Source: Hippea maritima DSM 10411 (GTDB lineage: Bacteria; Campylobacterota_A; Desulfurellia; Desulfurellales; Hippeaceae). Taken from it: 64,000 bases of DNA. The notes under the pieces are model-generated. The model was not told where the DNA came from. It saw nothing but the letters and a program-made list of their open reading frames with translations, and searched no databases. Within the stretch, counting starts at the first letter, position 1. Each line of letters begins with the position of its first letter. Shown piece by piece: positions 43,111 through 51,298 of the stretch. The DNA lies in assembly GCF_000194135.1 (NCBI RefSeq), contig NC_015318.1, positions 510,501 to 574,500 on the forward strand. Direction: 5' to 3'. Made by a program: the position numbers and the translations under genes.

Positions 43111-44910
43111 ATGTCGCCCGTTTATCGCAATGCGTTTTTATGGATGATTATAGCGGTTTTGATGATACTGTTGTTTAATTTGTTTAATAATAGGAATTAT
43201 ACTTATGCAAGATTAAGTTATACGAAACTTGTCTTGCTTGTGGATAATGGCAAAATAAAAAAAGCCAATTTTGAAGGCAACGATGTATATGTTATAACCA
43301 AAGATGGCAAGAGGTTTAAATCCTATGTACCTGAAGTTAAGGATATAGCCGATAAGCTTGCCAAAAACGGCGTTGCTGTGAATATAAAACCGCCTCAGAA
43401 TAATTCTTTGCTTACAAACATTCTTATCTATTGGGCACCAATGATCGTCTTTATTTTCCTGTGGTTCTATTTTATGAATCAAATGAACAAAGGGGGAAAA
43501 GCCCTAAGTTTTGGTAAAAGCAATGCCCGAATGTTTATAAGTGATCCCAAAAACCGCATAACATTTAAGGATGTAGCTGGGATAGATGAGGTTAAAGATG
43601 AGTTGCTTGAGCTTATAGAATTCCTTAAGAGTCCAAAGAAGTTTACAAAGATAGGAGCTAAGATACCAAAAGGTGTGTTACTTGTTGGAGCACCTGGCAC
43701 CGGTAAGACGCTTGTTGCGAAGGCTGTGGCTGGTGAGGCGGGTGTGCCGTTTTTCACTATAAGCGGTTCTGATTTTGTGGAGATGTTTGTTGGTGTTGGG
43801 GCAAGCAGGGTAAGGGATCTGTTCAATCAAGCCAAAAGAAATGCTCCCTGTATCGTTTTTATCGATGAGATAGATGCAGTAGGAAGACAGAGGGGTGCTG
43901 GTGTTGGTGGTGGAAATGATGAAAGGGAGCAGACATTGAATCAGTTGCTTGTTGAAATGGATGGCTTCCAGACAGACACGAATATTATCGTTATGGCTGC
44001 CACTAACAGGCCTGATGTCTTAGATCCTGCACTTTTGAGGCCTGGAAGGTTTGATAGAAGGATCGTTGTGCCAAAACCGGATGTCAAGGGCAGGCTTGAG
44101 ATATTAAAGGTTCATACAAGAAAGATACCTTTAGGTGATAATGTAGACTTAGAAGTTATAGCAAAAAGCACATCTGGGTTTGTCGGGGCGGATCTGGCTA
44201 ATCTTGTAAATGAAGCAGCTTTGATTGCCGCAAGAAGAAATAAAAGTAAGGTTGAGATGGAGGATTTTGATATAGCAAAGGACAAGGTGCTGCTTGGGCC
44301 AGAGCGAAAGAATGTCATAATAAGTGAGAGAGAGAAAAGGATAACGGCATATCATGAATCCGGTCATGCCATCGTTGCAAAGATGTTGCCAAACACCGAC
44401 CCTGTGCATAAGGTCAGCATAATTCCGCGTGGTATGGCTTTGGGCGTTACACAGCAGTTGCCTGAGGATGATAAATACACTTACGATAAAGATTATTTGA
44501 TTAATAGGATGGCTGTTTTGATGGGGGGAAGAGCAGCAGAAGAGGTGATGCTGAACAACATAACAACAGGTGCGGGCAACGATATAGAAAGAGCAACAGA
44601 GATCGCAAGGAAGATGGTTTGTGAATGGGGTATGAGCTCTTTGGGTCCTATTCATTTAGCCGATGAGGGCAAAGAGGTCTTTTTAGGCAGGGATATTGCC
44701 GTAAGAAAGAGCGTTTCTGAGGAGACAGCCAAGCTGATAGACAATGAGGTCAGAAAGATAGTCGAGGAAGCCTATAGTATAGCGGTTAATATCATAAAGG
44801 AGAACAGAGATAAGATAGAAAAGATGGCTCAGAAATTGCTTGAAAAAGAGGTTTTGGATGCAAAAGAGATCGACGAGATTGTAGGTGTGTCGGATGATAG
44901 AGCTGCTTAG
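43111..44910 (+). CDS. ftsH: ATP-dependent zinc metalloprotease FtsH
   Basis: Membrane AAA+ protease that removes damaged and regulatory membrane proteins. Two N-terminal membrane helices flank a small periplasmic domain. Then come the AAA module with GAPGTGKT and the SRH region ([21 protein letters not shown]), and the zinc site HESGH. ATG 43111 is preferred over GTG 43099 because GGAGG lies five bases upstream. At 599 residues it is normal. It overlaps folP by 17 bases. Confidence 0.95.
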   Translation: MSPVYRNAFLWMIIAVLMILLFNLFNNRNYTYARLSYTKLVLLVDNGKIKKANFEGNDVYVITKDGKRFKSYVPEVKDIADKLAKNGVAVNIKPPQNNSLLTNILIYWAPMIVFIFLWFYFMNQMNKGGKALSFGKSNARMFISDPKNRITFKDVAGIDEVKDELLELIEFLKSPKKFTKIGAKIPKGVLLVGAPGTGKTLVAKAVAGEAGVPFFTISGSDFVEMFVGVGASRVRDLFNQAKRNAPCIVFIDEIDAVGRQRGAGVGGGNDEREQTLNQLLVEMDGFQTDTNIIVMAATNRPDVLDPALLRPGRFDRRIVVPKPDVKGRLEILKVHTRKIPLGDNVDLEVIAKSTSGFVGADLANLVNEAALIAARRNKSKVEMEDFDIAKDKVLLGPERKNVIISEREKRITAYHESGHAIVAKMLPNTDPVHKVSIIPRGMALGVTQQLPEDDKYTYDKDYLINRMAVLMGGRAAEEVMLNNITTGAGNDIERATEIARKMVCEWGMSSLGPIHLADEGKEVFLGRDIAVRKSVSEETAKLIDNEVRKIVEEAYSIAVNIIKENRDKIEKMAQKLLEKEVLDAKEIDEIVGVSDDRAA

Positions 44911-46099
44911 GATAGATGATCTGGATAGGGCAAAAGCAGAGCTTAGAAAGATTGGGGTTGATAGAATAGCTATAGGTTTGATGGATAAAAAGGCGGTCTG
45001 TTATGCAGTTAGGGTGTTTGGATGTAAGTTTTACCATGCCAATATTTTAAAGCAGGAAGCCTTATCCTTGGGTGTAGATGCCGCAGTTGAGAAGGATGTT
45101 ATAACGGCAAAAACCCAGATTACGGATTGTTTGATAATGGGTGATGCTAAAAGATTGATAAAGCTTGCAGAGAAATTAAAGAATCAAAATTTTGAGTTTT
45201 TACGCGAACTTTCAGAGCAGCTAAAGAAAGCTTTGAGCGGTGTCTTAGAAGGTGGGTTTGTTTGGAAATTTAAAGATAGGGTTTTTGAGTTAAAGAACAA
45301 CTATCTAATAATGGGCATATTGAATGTAACGCCTGATTCCTTTTCCGATGGCGGTGAATTTAATAGCTTGGATGCAGCATTAAAAAGAACAGAACAATTA
45401 ATACAAGAGGGTGCTGATATTATAGATGTTGGTGGAGAATCTACAAGACCAGGCAGTGAGTTTGTATCTTTGGATGAGGAACTTAGGCGTGTTGTACCTG
45501 TAGTTGAAGCTATAAAAGAGCGCTTTGATGTACTTGTGTCTGTTGATACATATAAATCAAAGGTTGCAGAAGAGGTTTTAAATAGGGGCGTTGAGATAAT
45601 AAATGATATAAGCGGTCTAGATTTTGATGATAAGCTTTTGGATGTTTTGTCTAATAGTGATTGTGGTATAGTTGAGATGCACATCAAAGGTACACCCAAG
45701 GATATGCAGAAAAACCCTACCTATGAGCATCTTCTTGGTGAAATTAATGATAAATTTGAAGAAATTTTAAGCAAACTTAAGAGCTCCAATGTTGATGAGC
45801 AGAGGGTTGTGCTTGATCCGGGTATTGGTTTTGGTAAAAGGTTTGAGGATAATCTATCTATCTTAAACCATATAGAGTCATTTAAGGTTTGGGGCAGGCC
45901 TATTCTTATTGGCACATCAAGAAAGAGCTTTATAGGCGCTGTTTTAGGTATTGATAACCCGCAAGATAGACTGTTTGGTACAGTTGCTTCTAATGTTGCA
46001 GCATTTATTAGGGGAGCCTCAATTTTCAGGGTTCACGATGTTAAGGCTCATAAGGAGGCATTGAGGATTGCAAAATCCATAATAGATGAGAATTTTTAA
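44894..46099 (+). CDS. folP: Dihydropteroate synthase with N-terminal extension
   Basis: Joins p-aminobenzoate to the pterin diphosphate in folate synthesis. The core (from about residue 135) has MGILNVTPDSFSDGG, GGESTRPGS, a DPGIGFGK loop and GTSRKSF. About 130 residues precede it, with AIGLMDKKAVCYAVRV and a mixed alpha/beta look, an extension found in some deep-branching bacteria. ATG 44894 is used, inside the ftsH 3' end. The stop overlaps the convergent ArsR gene by four bases, without a terminator. Confidence 0.93.
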   Translation: MIELLRIDDLDRAKAELRKIGVDRIAIGLMDKKAVCYAVRVFGCKFYHANILKQEALSLGVDAAVEKDVITAKTQITDCLIMGDAKRLIKLAEKLKNQNFEFLRELSEQLKKALSGVLEGGFVWKFKDRVFELKNNYLIMGILNVTPDSFSDGGEFNSLDAALKRTEQLIQEGADIIDVGGESTRPGSEFVSLDEELRRVVPVVEAIKERFDVLVSVDTYKSKVAEEVLNRGVEIINDISGLDFDDKLLDVLSNSDCGIVEMHIKGTPKDMQKNPTYEHLLGEINDKFEEILSKLKSSNVDEQRVVLDPGIGFGKRFEDNLSILNHIESFKVWGRPILIGTSRKSFIGAVLGIDNPQDRLFGTVASNVAAFIRGASIFRVHDVKAHKEALRIAKSIIDENF

Positions 46100-46425
46100 A
46101 GGGATTCTGCAAGTTTTGAGTTTGCCTTGGCGTTCTGTCTTGCAAGTTCGTTAATAGTTGTTATAAGCATTTGTATTGTTTTTGGATTTGTTAAGGTGTA
46201 GCGCGTAAAGACGCCTTCTTTTTCTAATTTTACTATCCCTACCTGTTGCAGTATAGATAAATGTTTTGATATTACGGATTGATTTTTGTTGAATTTACCC
46301 GCTATATGGTTTACGCACTTTGGTTGTTTTACTTCTAATAAATATTCGCAGATGGCAAGGCGCAAGGGGTGGGCAAGCGCCTTAACCAGCTGCGATTTAA
46401 ATTCATAAGCTTCAAAGTTTTTCAT
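46096..46425 (-). CDS. ArsR-family winged-helix repressor
   Basis: A 109-residue ArsR/SmtB-type regulator (HPLRLAICEYLL, then the recognition helix NQSVISKHLSILQQVG). Helix alpha-3 carries Cys37 and His40 (PKCVNH) where metal sensors have CVCD, and Cys26 lies just before it. A second, C-terminal sulfur-sensing cysteine as in BigR/SqrR is absent. It is the last gene of an operon with a TauE/SafE-type exporter and an FmdE-like protein, and a perfect palindrome overlaps that operon's promoter, so auto-repression is likely. Effector unknown. Confidence 0.88.
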   Translation of the reverse strand: MKNFEAYEFKSQLVKALAHPLRLAICEYLLEVKQPKCVNHIAGKFNKNQSVISKHLSILQQVGIVKLEKEGVFTRYTLTNPKTIQMLITTINELARQNAKANSKLAESL

Positions 46426-47201
46426 TTAAAATGTATCCCAAACAATCCAAGTGTCAGCTTAATCGCGATAAGCAGAAGGATTATAACATAAATTCTTTTG
46501 ATTGTCTTGGGTTTTGCCTTTTTTACTGTAAACCTGGCGCCAAATTGTGAGCCAAGCAAAACGGCTGCTACAAGCACAGCAGTGGTTGTAAGATTAAAAT
46601 GGCCTTCTGCTACATGTCCTAAGAAGCCGCTGGCCGATGAGAAAGTTACTATATATGCTGTTGTGGCGGCTGCCCTTATTGCACCATACCCCATACTCAT
46701 AAGAATGGGTGCTGCTAAAAAACCTCCACCTATGCCCAGCATTCCAGCGACAAATCCTATCAAAAGCCCGCTTAAACCACCGTATATAGCTCTTTTTTTA
46801 AACTCTATTAGGTTATCCTCATCTGGTGCTTTTGTGGAGATAAAGACCTTAACAGCTGCTGTTAATACGGCTATGATAAATAATATTAAAACGATGCGTG
46901 TAGGTATAAATTGAACTGTATATGCACCGAGTGGCGCCCCAATAATGGCTGCCAAGGCAAAGGGTAGGGCGCCTTTATAATCTATGAGCTTTGCTTTATG
47001 AAACGGAATCATTGCAAGGCCTGTGTTGAGCCCGTTGAGCAGAAGCCCAAGCGGTATGGCGACAGTTTTTAGGTCGAATCCGAGCCATTTCATTACCGGC
47101 ACATACACCATACCACCGCCAAGCCCCAGCATAGCAAAGAGAAACGAAGTAGCCCAAATTATAACAAATGTTATGCCTAAAATAGACACCGTTGGTGTCA
47201 T
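46422..47201 (-). CDS. TauE/SafE family sulfite/sulfonate-type exporter
   Basis: A 259-residue membrane protein with about eight helices and the family's duplicated glycine-rich motifs LGLGGGMVYVPVM (near 25) and LGIGGGFLAAPIL (near 155). Members export sulfite, sulfoacetate or related anions. Its start overlaps nothing upstream (two bases after the FmdE stop), and its stop overlaps the ArsR start (ATGA). Sulfur-compound export fits the likely sulfur-reducing lifestyle; substrate not proven. Confidence 0.88.
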   Translation of the reverse strand: MTPTVSILGITFVIIWATSFLFAMLGLGGGMVYVPVMKWLGFDLKTVAIPLGLLLNGLNTGLAMIPFHKAKLIDYKGALPFALAAIIGAPLGAYTVQFIPTRIVLILFIIAVLTAAVKVFISTKAPDEDNLIEFKKRAIYGGLSGLLIGFVAGMLGIGGGFLAAPILMSMGYGAIRAAATTAYIVTFSSASGFLGHVAEGHFNLTTTAVLVAAVLLGSQFGARFTVKKAKPKTIKRIYVIILLLIAIKLTLGLFGIHFK

Positions 47202-47203
47202 GT

Positions 47204-47887
47204 TTATTTCCTCTCAATCAAGTTGGTGTAGGCAAAGCAGTCTAAACATACTTTCTTGCCATCTTCAATCCTTAAATAGTTTTCAGCAACGGCATCGCCA
47301 CACTTTTCGCAAAATGCTAAATTGAAGCAGGATCCACCTTTGCCCGGGTCATAATCAAAAGGTCCCTCAACCCTCACGATCTCTTCGAATTTTTTGTTAA
47401 ACAGGCCTAAAAATGCAGCCTTTGCCACATCCTGATCAACCTCAGCGGGGGGAATACCTTTGATTCTAAATTTTGTTATAAACGGTGCATTAAATGCAGC
47501 TTGCATAATCTCTGGCTTTACCGTTACCTTTACCGCTTTTTTGTTCTTTTTGTCTATTAGCATGTATGACCATTTGCCGCGCGGGTCTTTACTCATAATG
47601 CCTTTTCCAAAAGTGCAACCTGTGGCAAATTGAACGCCATCTGCAAAACAACCGCCCGCATGGTGATCGCCTACATAGACAACAACCTCTTTGTCCATGC
47701 TGAGTTCCCTTGTTGTGCCTAAAGCCTTTAGAGAAGCCAAACCAGCCAGATACCCCATCGGCATACCACCGCAGAAATGACCGTGAATGTTTAGTGCAGA
47801 ATATAGAAGCTCTTTTTCTGTGTCATCTAAGGTGGTTATACCTTCCACTATCTCTCTGTGAACCTTGAACCTGTCTTTGAGTTCCAT
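47204..47887 (-). CDS. FmdE-family protein with C-terminal zinc ribbon
   Basis: A 227-residue protein resembling subunit E of formylmethanofuran dehydrogenase: the conserved NIHGHFCGGMPMGYLAG segment (Cys39) and DHHAGGCFADGVQFATGCTFGK in the core, then a zinc ribbon with two CxxC pairs (CEKCG and CLDC). In non-methanogens such proteins are often near molybdenum or sulfur metabolism genes, and their role is unknown. GGAGG precedes the ATG. It heads an operon with the exporter and the ArsR repressor. Confidence 0.85.
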   Translation of the reverse strand: MELKDRFKVHREIVEGITTLDDTEKELLYSALNIHGHFCGGMPMGYLAGLASLKALGTTRELSMDKEVVVYVGDHHAGGCFADGVQFATGCTFGKGIMSKDPRGKWSYMLIDKKNKKAVKVTVKPEIMQAAFNAPFITKFRIKGIPPAEVDQDVAKAAFLGLFNKKFEEIVRVEGPFDYDPGKGGSCFNLAFCEKCGDAVAENYLRIEDGKKVCLDCFAYTNLIERK

Positions 47888-47917
47888 AACTCCCTCCTTC
47901 TAAGTTTTTCTAATTTT

Positions 47918-47945
47918 ATTATATTCCAATATTGGAATATATCAA
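47918..47945 (-). promoter_or_regulatory. Promoter of the fmdE-tauE-arsR operon
   Basis: On the minus strand TTGATA (47945-47940) and a perfect TATAAT (47923-47918) are 16 bases apart. The spacer is almost entirely filled by a perfect palindrome. Confidence 0.7.
47920..47941. promoter_or_regulatory. 22-base perfect palindrome, putative ArsR operator
   Basis: Half-site TATATTCCAAT is repeated in perfect inversion. The palindrome overlaps both promoter boxes of the fmdE operon, so a bound repressor would block RNA polymerase. The ArsR-type protein at 46096-46425, encoded by the last gene of the same operon, is the obvious ligand. Size and symmetry match ArsR-family operators. Confidence 0.7.
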
Positions 47946-48021
47946 GAATAAAAACATAAAAAATTATCAATCGATGCAGCTTGTTTTAGCAAAAATATTA
48001 AATGAGGGTTAATGAGTTAAT

Positions 48022-48052
48022 GGGTAGATGGGAAAATGGGGGAATGGATGGG
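48022..48052 (+). other. G-quadruplex-type motif
   Basis: Four runs of at least three G are separated by 5, 5 and 7 bases (TAGAT, AAAAT, AATGGAT). Surrounding bases repeat AATGGG- and GATGGG-like units. It lies between the fmdE promoter and the end of the zinc-ribbon gene and is unlike the AT-rich surroundings. Confidence 0.5.
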
Positions 48053-48065
48053 TGAGTGAAAGGTG

Positions 48066-48084
48066 AAGGGGCTTGTCGCCCCTT
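48066..48084. terminator. Hairpin after the zinc-ribbon gene
   Basis: AAGGGGC pairs with GCCCCTT around TTGTC. On the plus strand a T run follows. For the minus-strand genes that end here the downstream T tract is weak, so efficiency on that strand is uncertain. Confidence 0.55.
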
Positions 48085-48091
48085 TTTCTGG

Positions 48092-48307
48092 TTAGAATCT
48101 GCCTCTTCCTAAACCTCTTCCCATTCCTTTTCCTAAGCCCTTACCCATTCCTCTTCCTAAACCTCTGCCTTGACCTCTTCCCATGCCGGCGTATTCATCT
48201 ATCCTGAATACATTATCCGATCCGCATTTTGGGCATACAGGCCTTCCTGTGCCAAACGGTTCCTCAAACTCCGCTCCACAATCTGTACATTTGAATTTTC
48301 TGTTCAT
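48092..48307 (-). CDS. Zinc-ribbon protein with Gly/Arg/Met repeat tail, 71 aa
   Basis: The first 40 residues form a small FmdB-like zinc ribbon (two CxxC pairs, CTDCG and CPKCG). The tail consists of alternating GRG/GKG with Leu or Met (GLGRGMGKGLGKGMGRG). ATG 48307 is chosen, six bases after GGAGG; a longer reading overlaps the NifX-like gene. Small proteins with such tails commonly travel with NifX-like genes in anaerobes, and the neighbour here is one. Function unknown; metal or nucleic acid binding is a guess. Confidence 0.75.
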   Translation of the reverse strand: MNRKFKCTDCGAEFEEPFGTGRPVCPKCGSDNVFRIDEYAGMGRGQGRGLGRGMGKGLGKGMGRGLGRGRF

Positions 48308-48308
48308 A

Positions 48309-48650
48309 TCATACCTCCATAAACTCATCTATTATTGTTTTTATGTCTTTAATCTGTGTTTCTATAACCTTTATACCTGCAGCATTTAGGTTTGATTTCA
48401 TGCCGTCTCCAATCTGATTGGCTATGAACACATCAACCCCCTTTAGTAATTGGGGTATTATCCTGCCAGCACCCAATCCTCTGTTTGGTTCCTCTGTTTG
48501 TGTTTGCTTTGCAAGCTCTGGTATGGGGTTTTTTATGGCCACCCTGTCTGTAATTTCCCCATCTTTTATCTCAATTACGGCAAAGTATTTGCTAAGGGAT
48601 GTATGTGATGAGATTGTTTTTAGGTTATTTGTTGGAAATGCGATTTTCAT
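48309..48650 (-). CDS. NifX-like (dinitrogenase Fe-Mo cofactor domain) protein
   Basis: A 113-residue single-domain protein of the NifX/NafY/NifB-C fold (KIAFPTNNLKTISSHTSLSK, then VFIANQIGDGMKSNLNAAG). Family members carry iron-molybdenum cofactor precursors or other metal clusters; no nitrogenase genes are in the window, so a different cofactor is likely. It precedes the zinc-ribbon gene by one base. A relative starts at position 90. GGAGG lies upstream of the ATG. Confidence 0.85.
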   Translation of the reverse strand: MKIAFPTNNLKTISSHTSLSKYFAVIEIKDGEITDRVAIKNPIPELAKQTQTEEPNRGLGAGRIIPQLLKGVDVFIANQIGDGMKSNLNAAGIKVIETQIKDIKTIIDEFMEV

Positions 48651-48813
48651 GTCATACCTCCAAAGTTAATTTCTATTTTGAACATATGTTATTTTACGGA
48701 AAAGTCAAGCGGCAAATTTATAAATATTATTTAATTATTGAAAGCTATTACACTTATAAAGTGATATTTACAAAAAAATCTCTCAAAATATGCTGCAAAA
48801 GGATTTTTTATAG

Positions 48814-48842
48814 TTGACAAATGTATTAGAAAGTTATATTAA
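48814..48842 (+). promoter_or_regulatory. Promoter of the FadL-type porin gene
   Basis: TTGACA (48814-48819) and TATTAA (48837-48842) are 17 bases apart; an alternative -10 TATATT overlaps. The predicted leader is about 58 bases. The gap 48651-48906 holds this promoter and a leader hairpin, and nothing else is recognised. Confidence 0.6.
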
Positions 48843-48863
48843 ATATTCTGTAATTTGGAAGGC

Positions 48864-48881
48864 AAAGTTAGAGGTAACTTT
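48864..48881 (+). other. Leader hairpin before the porin ribosome-binding site
   Basis: AAAGTTA and TAACTTT pair perfectly around GAGG, followed 11 bases later by AGGAGG. A 5' stabilising hairpin is the simplest reading. Confidence 0.5.
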
Positions 48882-48906
48882 TTATTTAAAGTAGGAGGTT
48901 TTGGTT

Positions 48907-50130
48907 ATGGCTTTTAAGAAGAAGCTTTTTAGTGCGGCAATGGCTGCAGGTTTGGTTTTTGGTGCGGCTAATATCTCTAATGCAACAAACGGATATTACA
49001 TGATAGCAACAGGTGCTAAATCGTTGGGCATGGCAGGTGCTGTTGTTGCAAACCCACAGGATGCATCAACGATTATTCAAAACCCAGCAGGTATAGCATG
49101 GCTAAGAAACACAACATTTGATATTGGTGCTGCAGCGTTTGTTCCAAAAAGAAAAATAAATGGTTATGATAGTGATTCTAATCTTTATATGATTCCATCA
49201 GCTGGTTTTGCTTACAATCCTATGGGTTGTAATTGTGGCACACCACACTTTGTCTTTGGTATAGGCATGTATGGTGTTTCAGGTATGGGTGTAGACTGGT
49301 ATGATAAAAATGGGATTACCTCCCAGCTTTATAAAGCTTGGTCTAATATGGCTATGATGGAGATGTCCGTAGGTGGTGCTTATAGAGTAAACGACCAATT
49401 ATCTATAGGTTTTGCTCCAGTTTTTGTTTATCAGGCTATGGGGCTTGAATATGATTGGAAGAATGGTAAAGTAGACTCTCTTGATACAACAAGTGCGTAT
49501 GGAATTGGATTTGATGCTGGTATAGTTTATAAATTGAATGATATGATTCAGCTGGGTCTTGTTTATAAATCAGAAAGATGGATGCAAAAGTTGGAGTGGA
49601 ATGTTAGTGGTAGCAACAATCATTATATGATAGCTTCAAATGCCGACAAGGTTAAAATGAAGCTTAATATGCCTCAGCAGATAGCTTTGGGTATCAACTT
49701 TAGGCCTATAGAACCCTTAAGGCTTGAGGCTGATGTTAGGTGGATTAATTACAGGCATGTTATGTGGGAGGTTCCAACAACTGGAATGATACGACCAACT
49801 TGGAATTTCCATTGGCACAATCAGTGGGTTTTTGCCTTTGGTGCTGAGTATCAGGCTACAAAGGCTCTAACACTCAGAGCTGGATTCAATTATGCAAAAA
49901 GTCCAATTAAGGATGAAGATTTGGTTAATAATATTGTTTCTCCCGCTATAGTTGAAACTCACGCAACTGCAGGACTTAGCTATTCATTTACTAAGAACAT
50001 TGGGATATCTATGGCTTACTCTCATGCTTTTGAGCATAAACAAACGGGTAAAGATAATGGGGGACAACAACCTATGACTATTAAGATGCATCAAGATACA
50101 GTTGCATTCCAATTAACTTACACTTTCTAA
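48907..50130 (+). CDS. FadL/OmpP1-family outer membrane protein
   Basis: A 407-residue outer-membrane barrel of the FadL/TodX group that admits hydrophobic compounds. It has a signal peptide (cleavage near residue 27, after NISNA), the family's early GAKSLGMAGAVVANPQDAST and NPAGIAWL motifs, alternating beta strands and a C-terminal Phe (QLTYTF). ATG 48907 is used, eight bases after AGGAGG. It has its own promoter and terminator, and codon use suggests good expression. Confidence 0.9.
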   Translation: MAFKKKLFSAAMAAGLVFGAANISNATNGYYMIATGAKSLGMAGAVVANPQDASTIIQNPAGIAWLRNTTFDIGAAAFVPKRKINGYDSDSNLYMIPSAGFAYNPMGCNCGTPHFVFGIGMYGVSGMGVDWYDKNGITSQLYKAWSNMAMMEMSVGGAYRVNDQLSIGFAPVFVYQAMGLEYDWKNGKVDSLDTTSAYGIGFDAGIVYKLNDMIQLGLVYKSERWMQKLEWNVSGSNNHYMIASNADKVKMKLNMPQQIALGINFRPIEPLRLEADVRWINYRHVMWEVPTTGMIRPTWNFHWHNQWVFAFGAEYQATKALTLRAGFNYAKSPIKDEDLVNNIVSPAIVETHATAGLSYSFTKNIGISMAYSHAFEHKQTGKDNGGQQPMTIKMHQDTVAFQLTYTF

Positions 50131-50156
50131 AAAACACTATCCTCCTAAACAAAGTT

Positions 50157-50180
50157 GGCCGGCTTGTCCGGCCTTTTTTA
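50157..50180 (+). terminator. Terminator of the porin gene
   Basis: GGCCGG and CCGGCC pair around CTTGT, followed by T6. A textbook intrinsic terminator. Confidence 0.88.
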
Positions 50181-50181
50181 T

Positions 50182-50210
50182 TTGAATTATTTTTCCCATA
50201 GATATAAAAT
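50182..50210 (+). promoter_or_regulatory. Putative promoter of the ACT-def-uvrB run
   Basis: TTGAAT (50182-50187), 17 bases, TAAAAT (50205-50210). The predicted leader of about 24 bases includes GGGGGTGAGAG before the ATG at 50241. Confidence 0.5.
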
Positions 50211-50240
50211 TGCCCGTTAGAATAAAAAAGGGGGTGAGAG

Positions 50241-50783
50241 ATGGGTAAGTATTTTTATGCCCTTACTGTTATAGGAAGAGACAAACCCGGTATAGTGGCT
50301 GCTATCTCTGAGGTTTTGTATAAAAAAGGAATCTCTATAGAAGACTCAATATCCACTTTACTTGGAGATCAATTCACTATGACGCTTATAGTATCATCGG
50401 ATACTAACTACGGCGTGCTTGAGTTGAAAAAGGCCTTTGCAAAGGCAAGAAAGGATTTGGAGTTAAGCGTTTCACTAAGAAGGATAGATAAGGATGAGGC
50501 TACAACTAAGGAGCCTGAAAATTTATACAGTGTATCGGTCTATGGAGCTGATAGGGTGGGTATCGTTTATGAAATATCCAAGGCCTTTGCAGACAACCAG
50601 ATAAATATACTGGATCTAAGAACCAGGCTGACAAAGGGTGAGCCTCCTATGTATGTTATGATTTTAGATGTGGATTTACCTAAGGATATGGATGAGGCTG
50701 TCTTTAAAGATATACTTGATAATGTGTCTAAAAAGATTGATGTTGATTACTCCATTAGAAAAGTCGAAACCTATGAGCTTTAG
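50241..50783 (+). CDS. Double-ACT-domain protein (GcvR-like)
   Basis: A 180-residue protein of two ACT domains: residues 4-80 (ALTVIGRDKPGIVAAISEVL) and 95-175 (VSVYGADRVGIVYEISKAF). This is the layout of glycine cleavage repressor GcvR and related amino-acid-sensing proteins. No DNA-binding domain is present, so regulation would be through a partner. def follows after eight bases. Confidence 0.85.
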   Translation: MGKYFYALTVIGRDKPGIVAAISEVLYKKGISIEDSISTLLGDQFTMTLIVSSDTNYGVLELKKAFAKARKDLELSVSLRRIDKDEATTKEPENLYSVSVYGADRVGIVYEISKAFADNQINILDLRTRLTKGEPPMYVMILDVDLPKDMDEAVFKDILDNVSKKIDVDYSIRKVETYEL

Positions 50784-50791
50784 GAGAGCCT

Positions 50792-51298
50792 ATGCCTGTT
50801 AGAGATATAGTGATTTACCCCGACCAGAGATTGAAAGCTATTTGTGATGAGATTAAAAATATAAATGATGAAGCATTGCAAGTTGCCAAGGATTTATTAG
50901 AAACTATGAGATATTACAATCATACCGTGGGTATAGCAGCACCCCAGATCGGTGAGCTTGTAAGGATTATAGCTGTTGATGCATCAAAGAACAAAAAAGG
51001 GCAGAAGATAAACCACGGCGAGCTTATTATGATAAATCCGGAGATTTTGGATTGGAGCAGTATAATAAAAACAAGAGAAGGTTGCTTGAGTGTCCCAGAT
51101 TACACGGGCAATGTTAACAGGGCAAGAAAGATAACCGTAAAATATTGGGATTTAGATGGAAAAGAGCATCAGTTTGATACCGAAGGTTTTGAGGCTGTTG
51201 TTATTCAGCATGAGATAGATCATCTGGATGGTATACTGTTTATAGATAGGATTATCTCAAAAAGAACTGATCTTTTCAGGCGAAAAAATTACGGCTAA
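50792..51298 (+). CDS. def: Peptide deformylase
   Basis: Removes the formyl group from new proteins. All three motifs are present: GIAAPQIG, EGCLSVP (metal-binding Cys) and QHEIDHLDG (two metal His and catalytic Glu). Length 168 is usual. uvrB begins right at its stop codon. Confidence 0.95.
   Translation: MPVRDIVIYPDQRLKAICDEIKNINDEALQVAKDLLETMRYYNHTVGIAAPQIGELVRIIAVDASKNKKGQKINHGELIMINPEILDWSSIIKTREGCLSVPDYTGNVNRARKITVKYWDLDGKEHQFDTEGFEAVVIQHEIDHLDGILFIDRIISKRTDLFRRKNYG

Noticed and set aside
44149-44655. 168-codon minus-strand frame inside ftsH
   Set aside because: Antisense to the conserved AAA and protease motifs; composition (His, Cys, Tyr rich) is not protein-like.
47204-47887. Reading FmdE as evidence of methanogenesis
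   Set aside because: The FmdE fold is widespread in anaerobic bacteria, and no other methanofuran enzyme is present.
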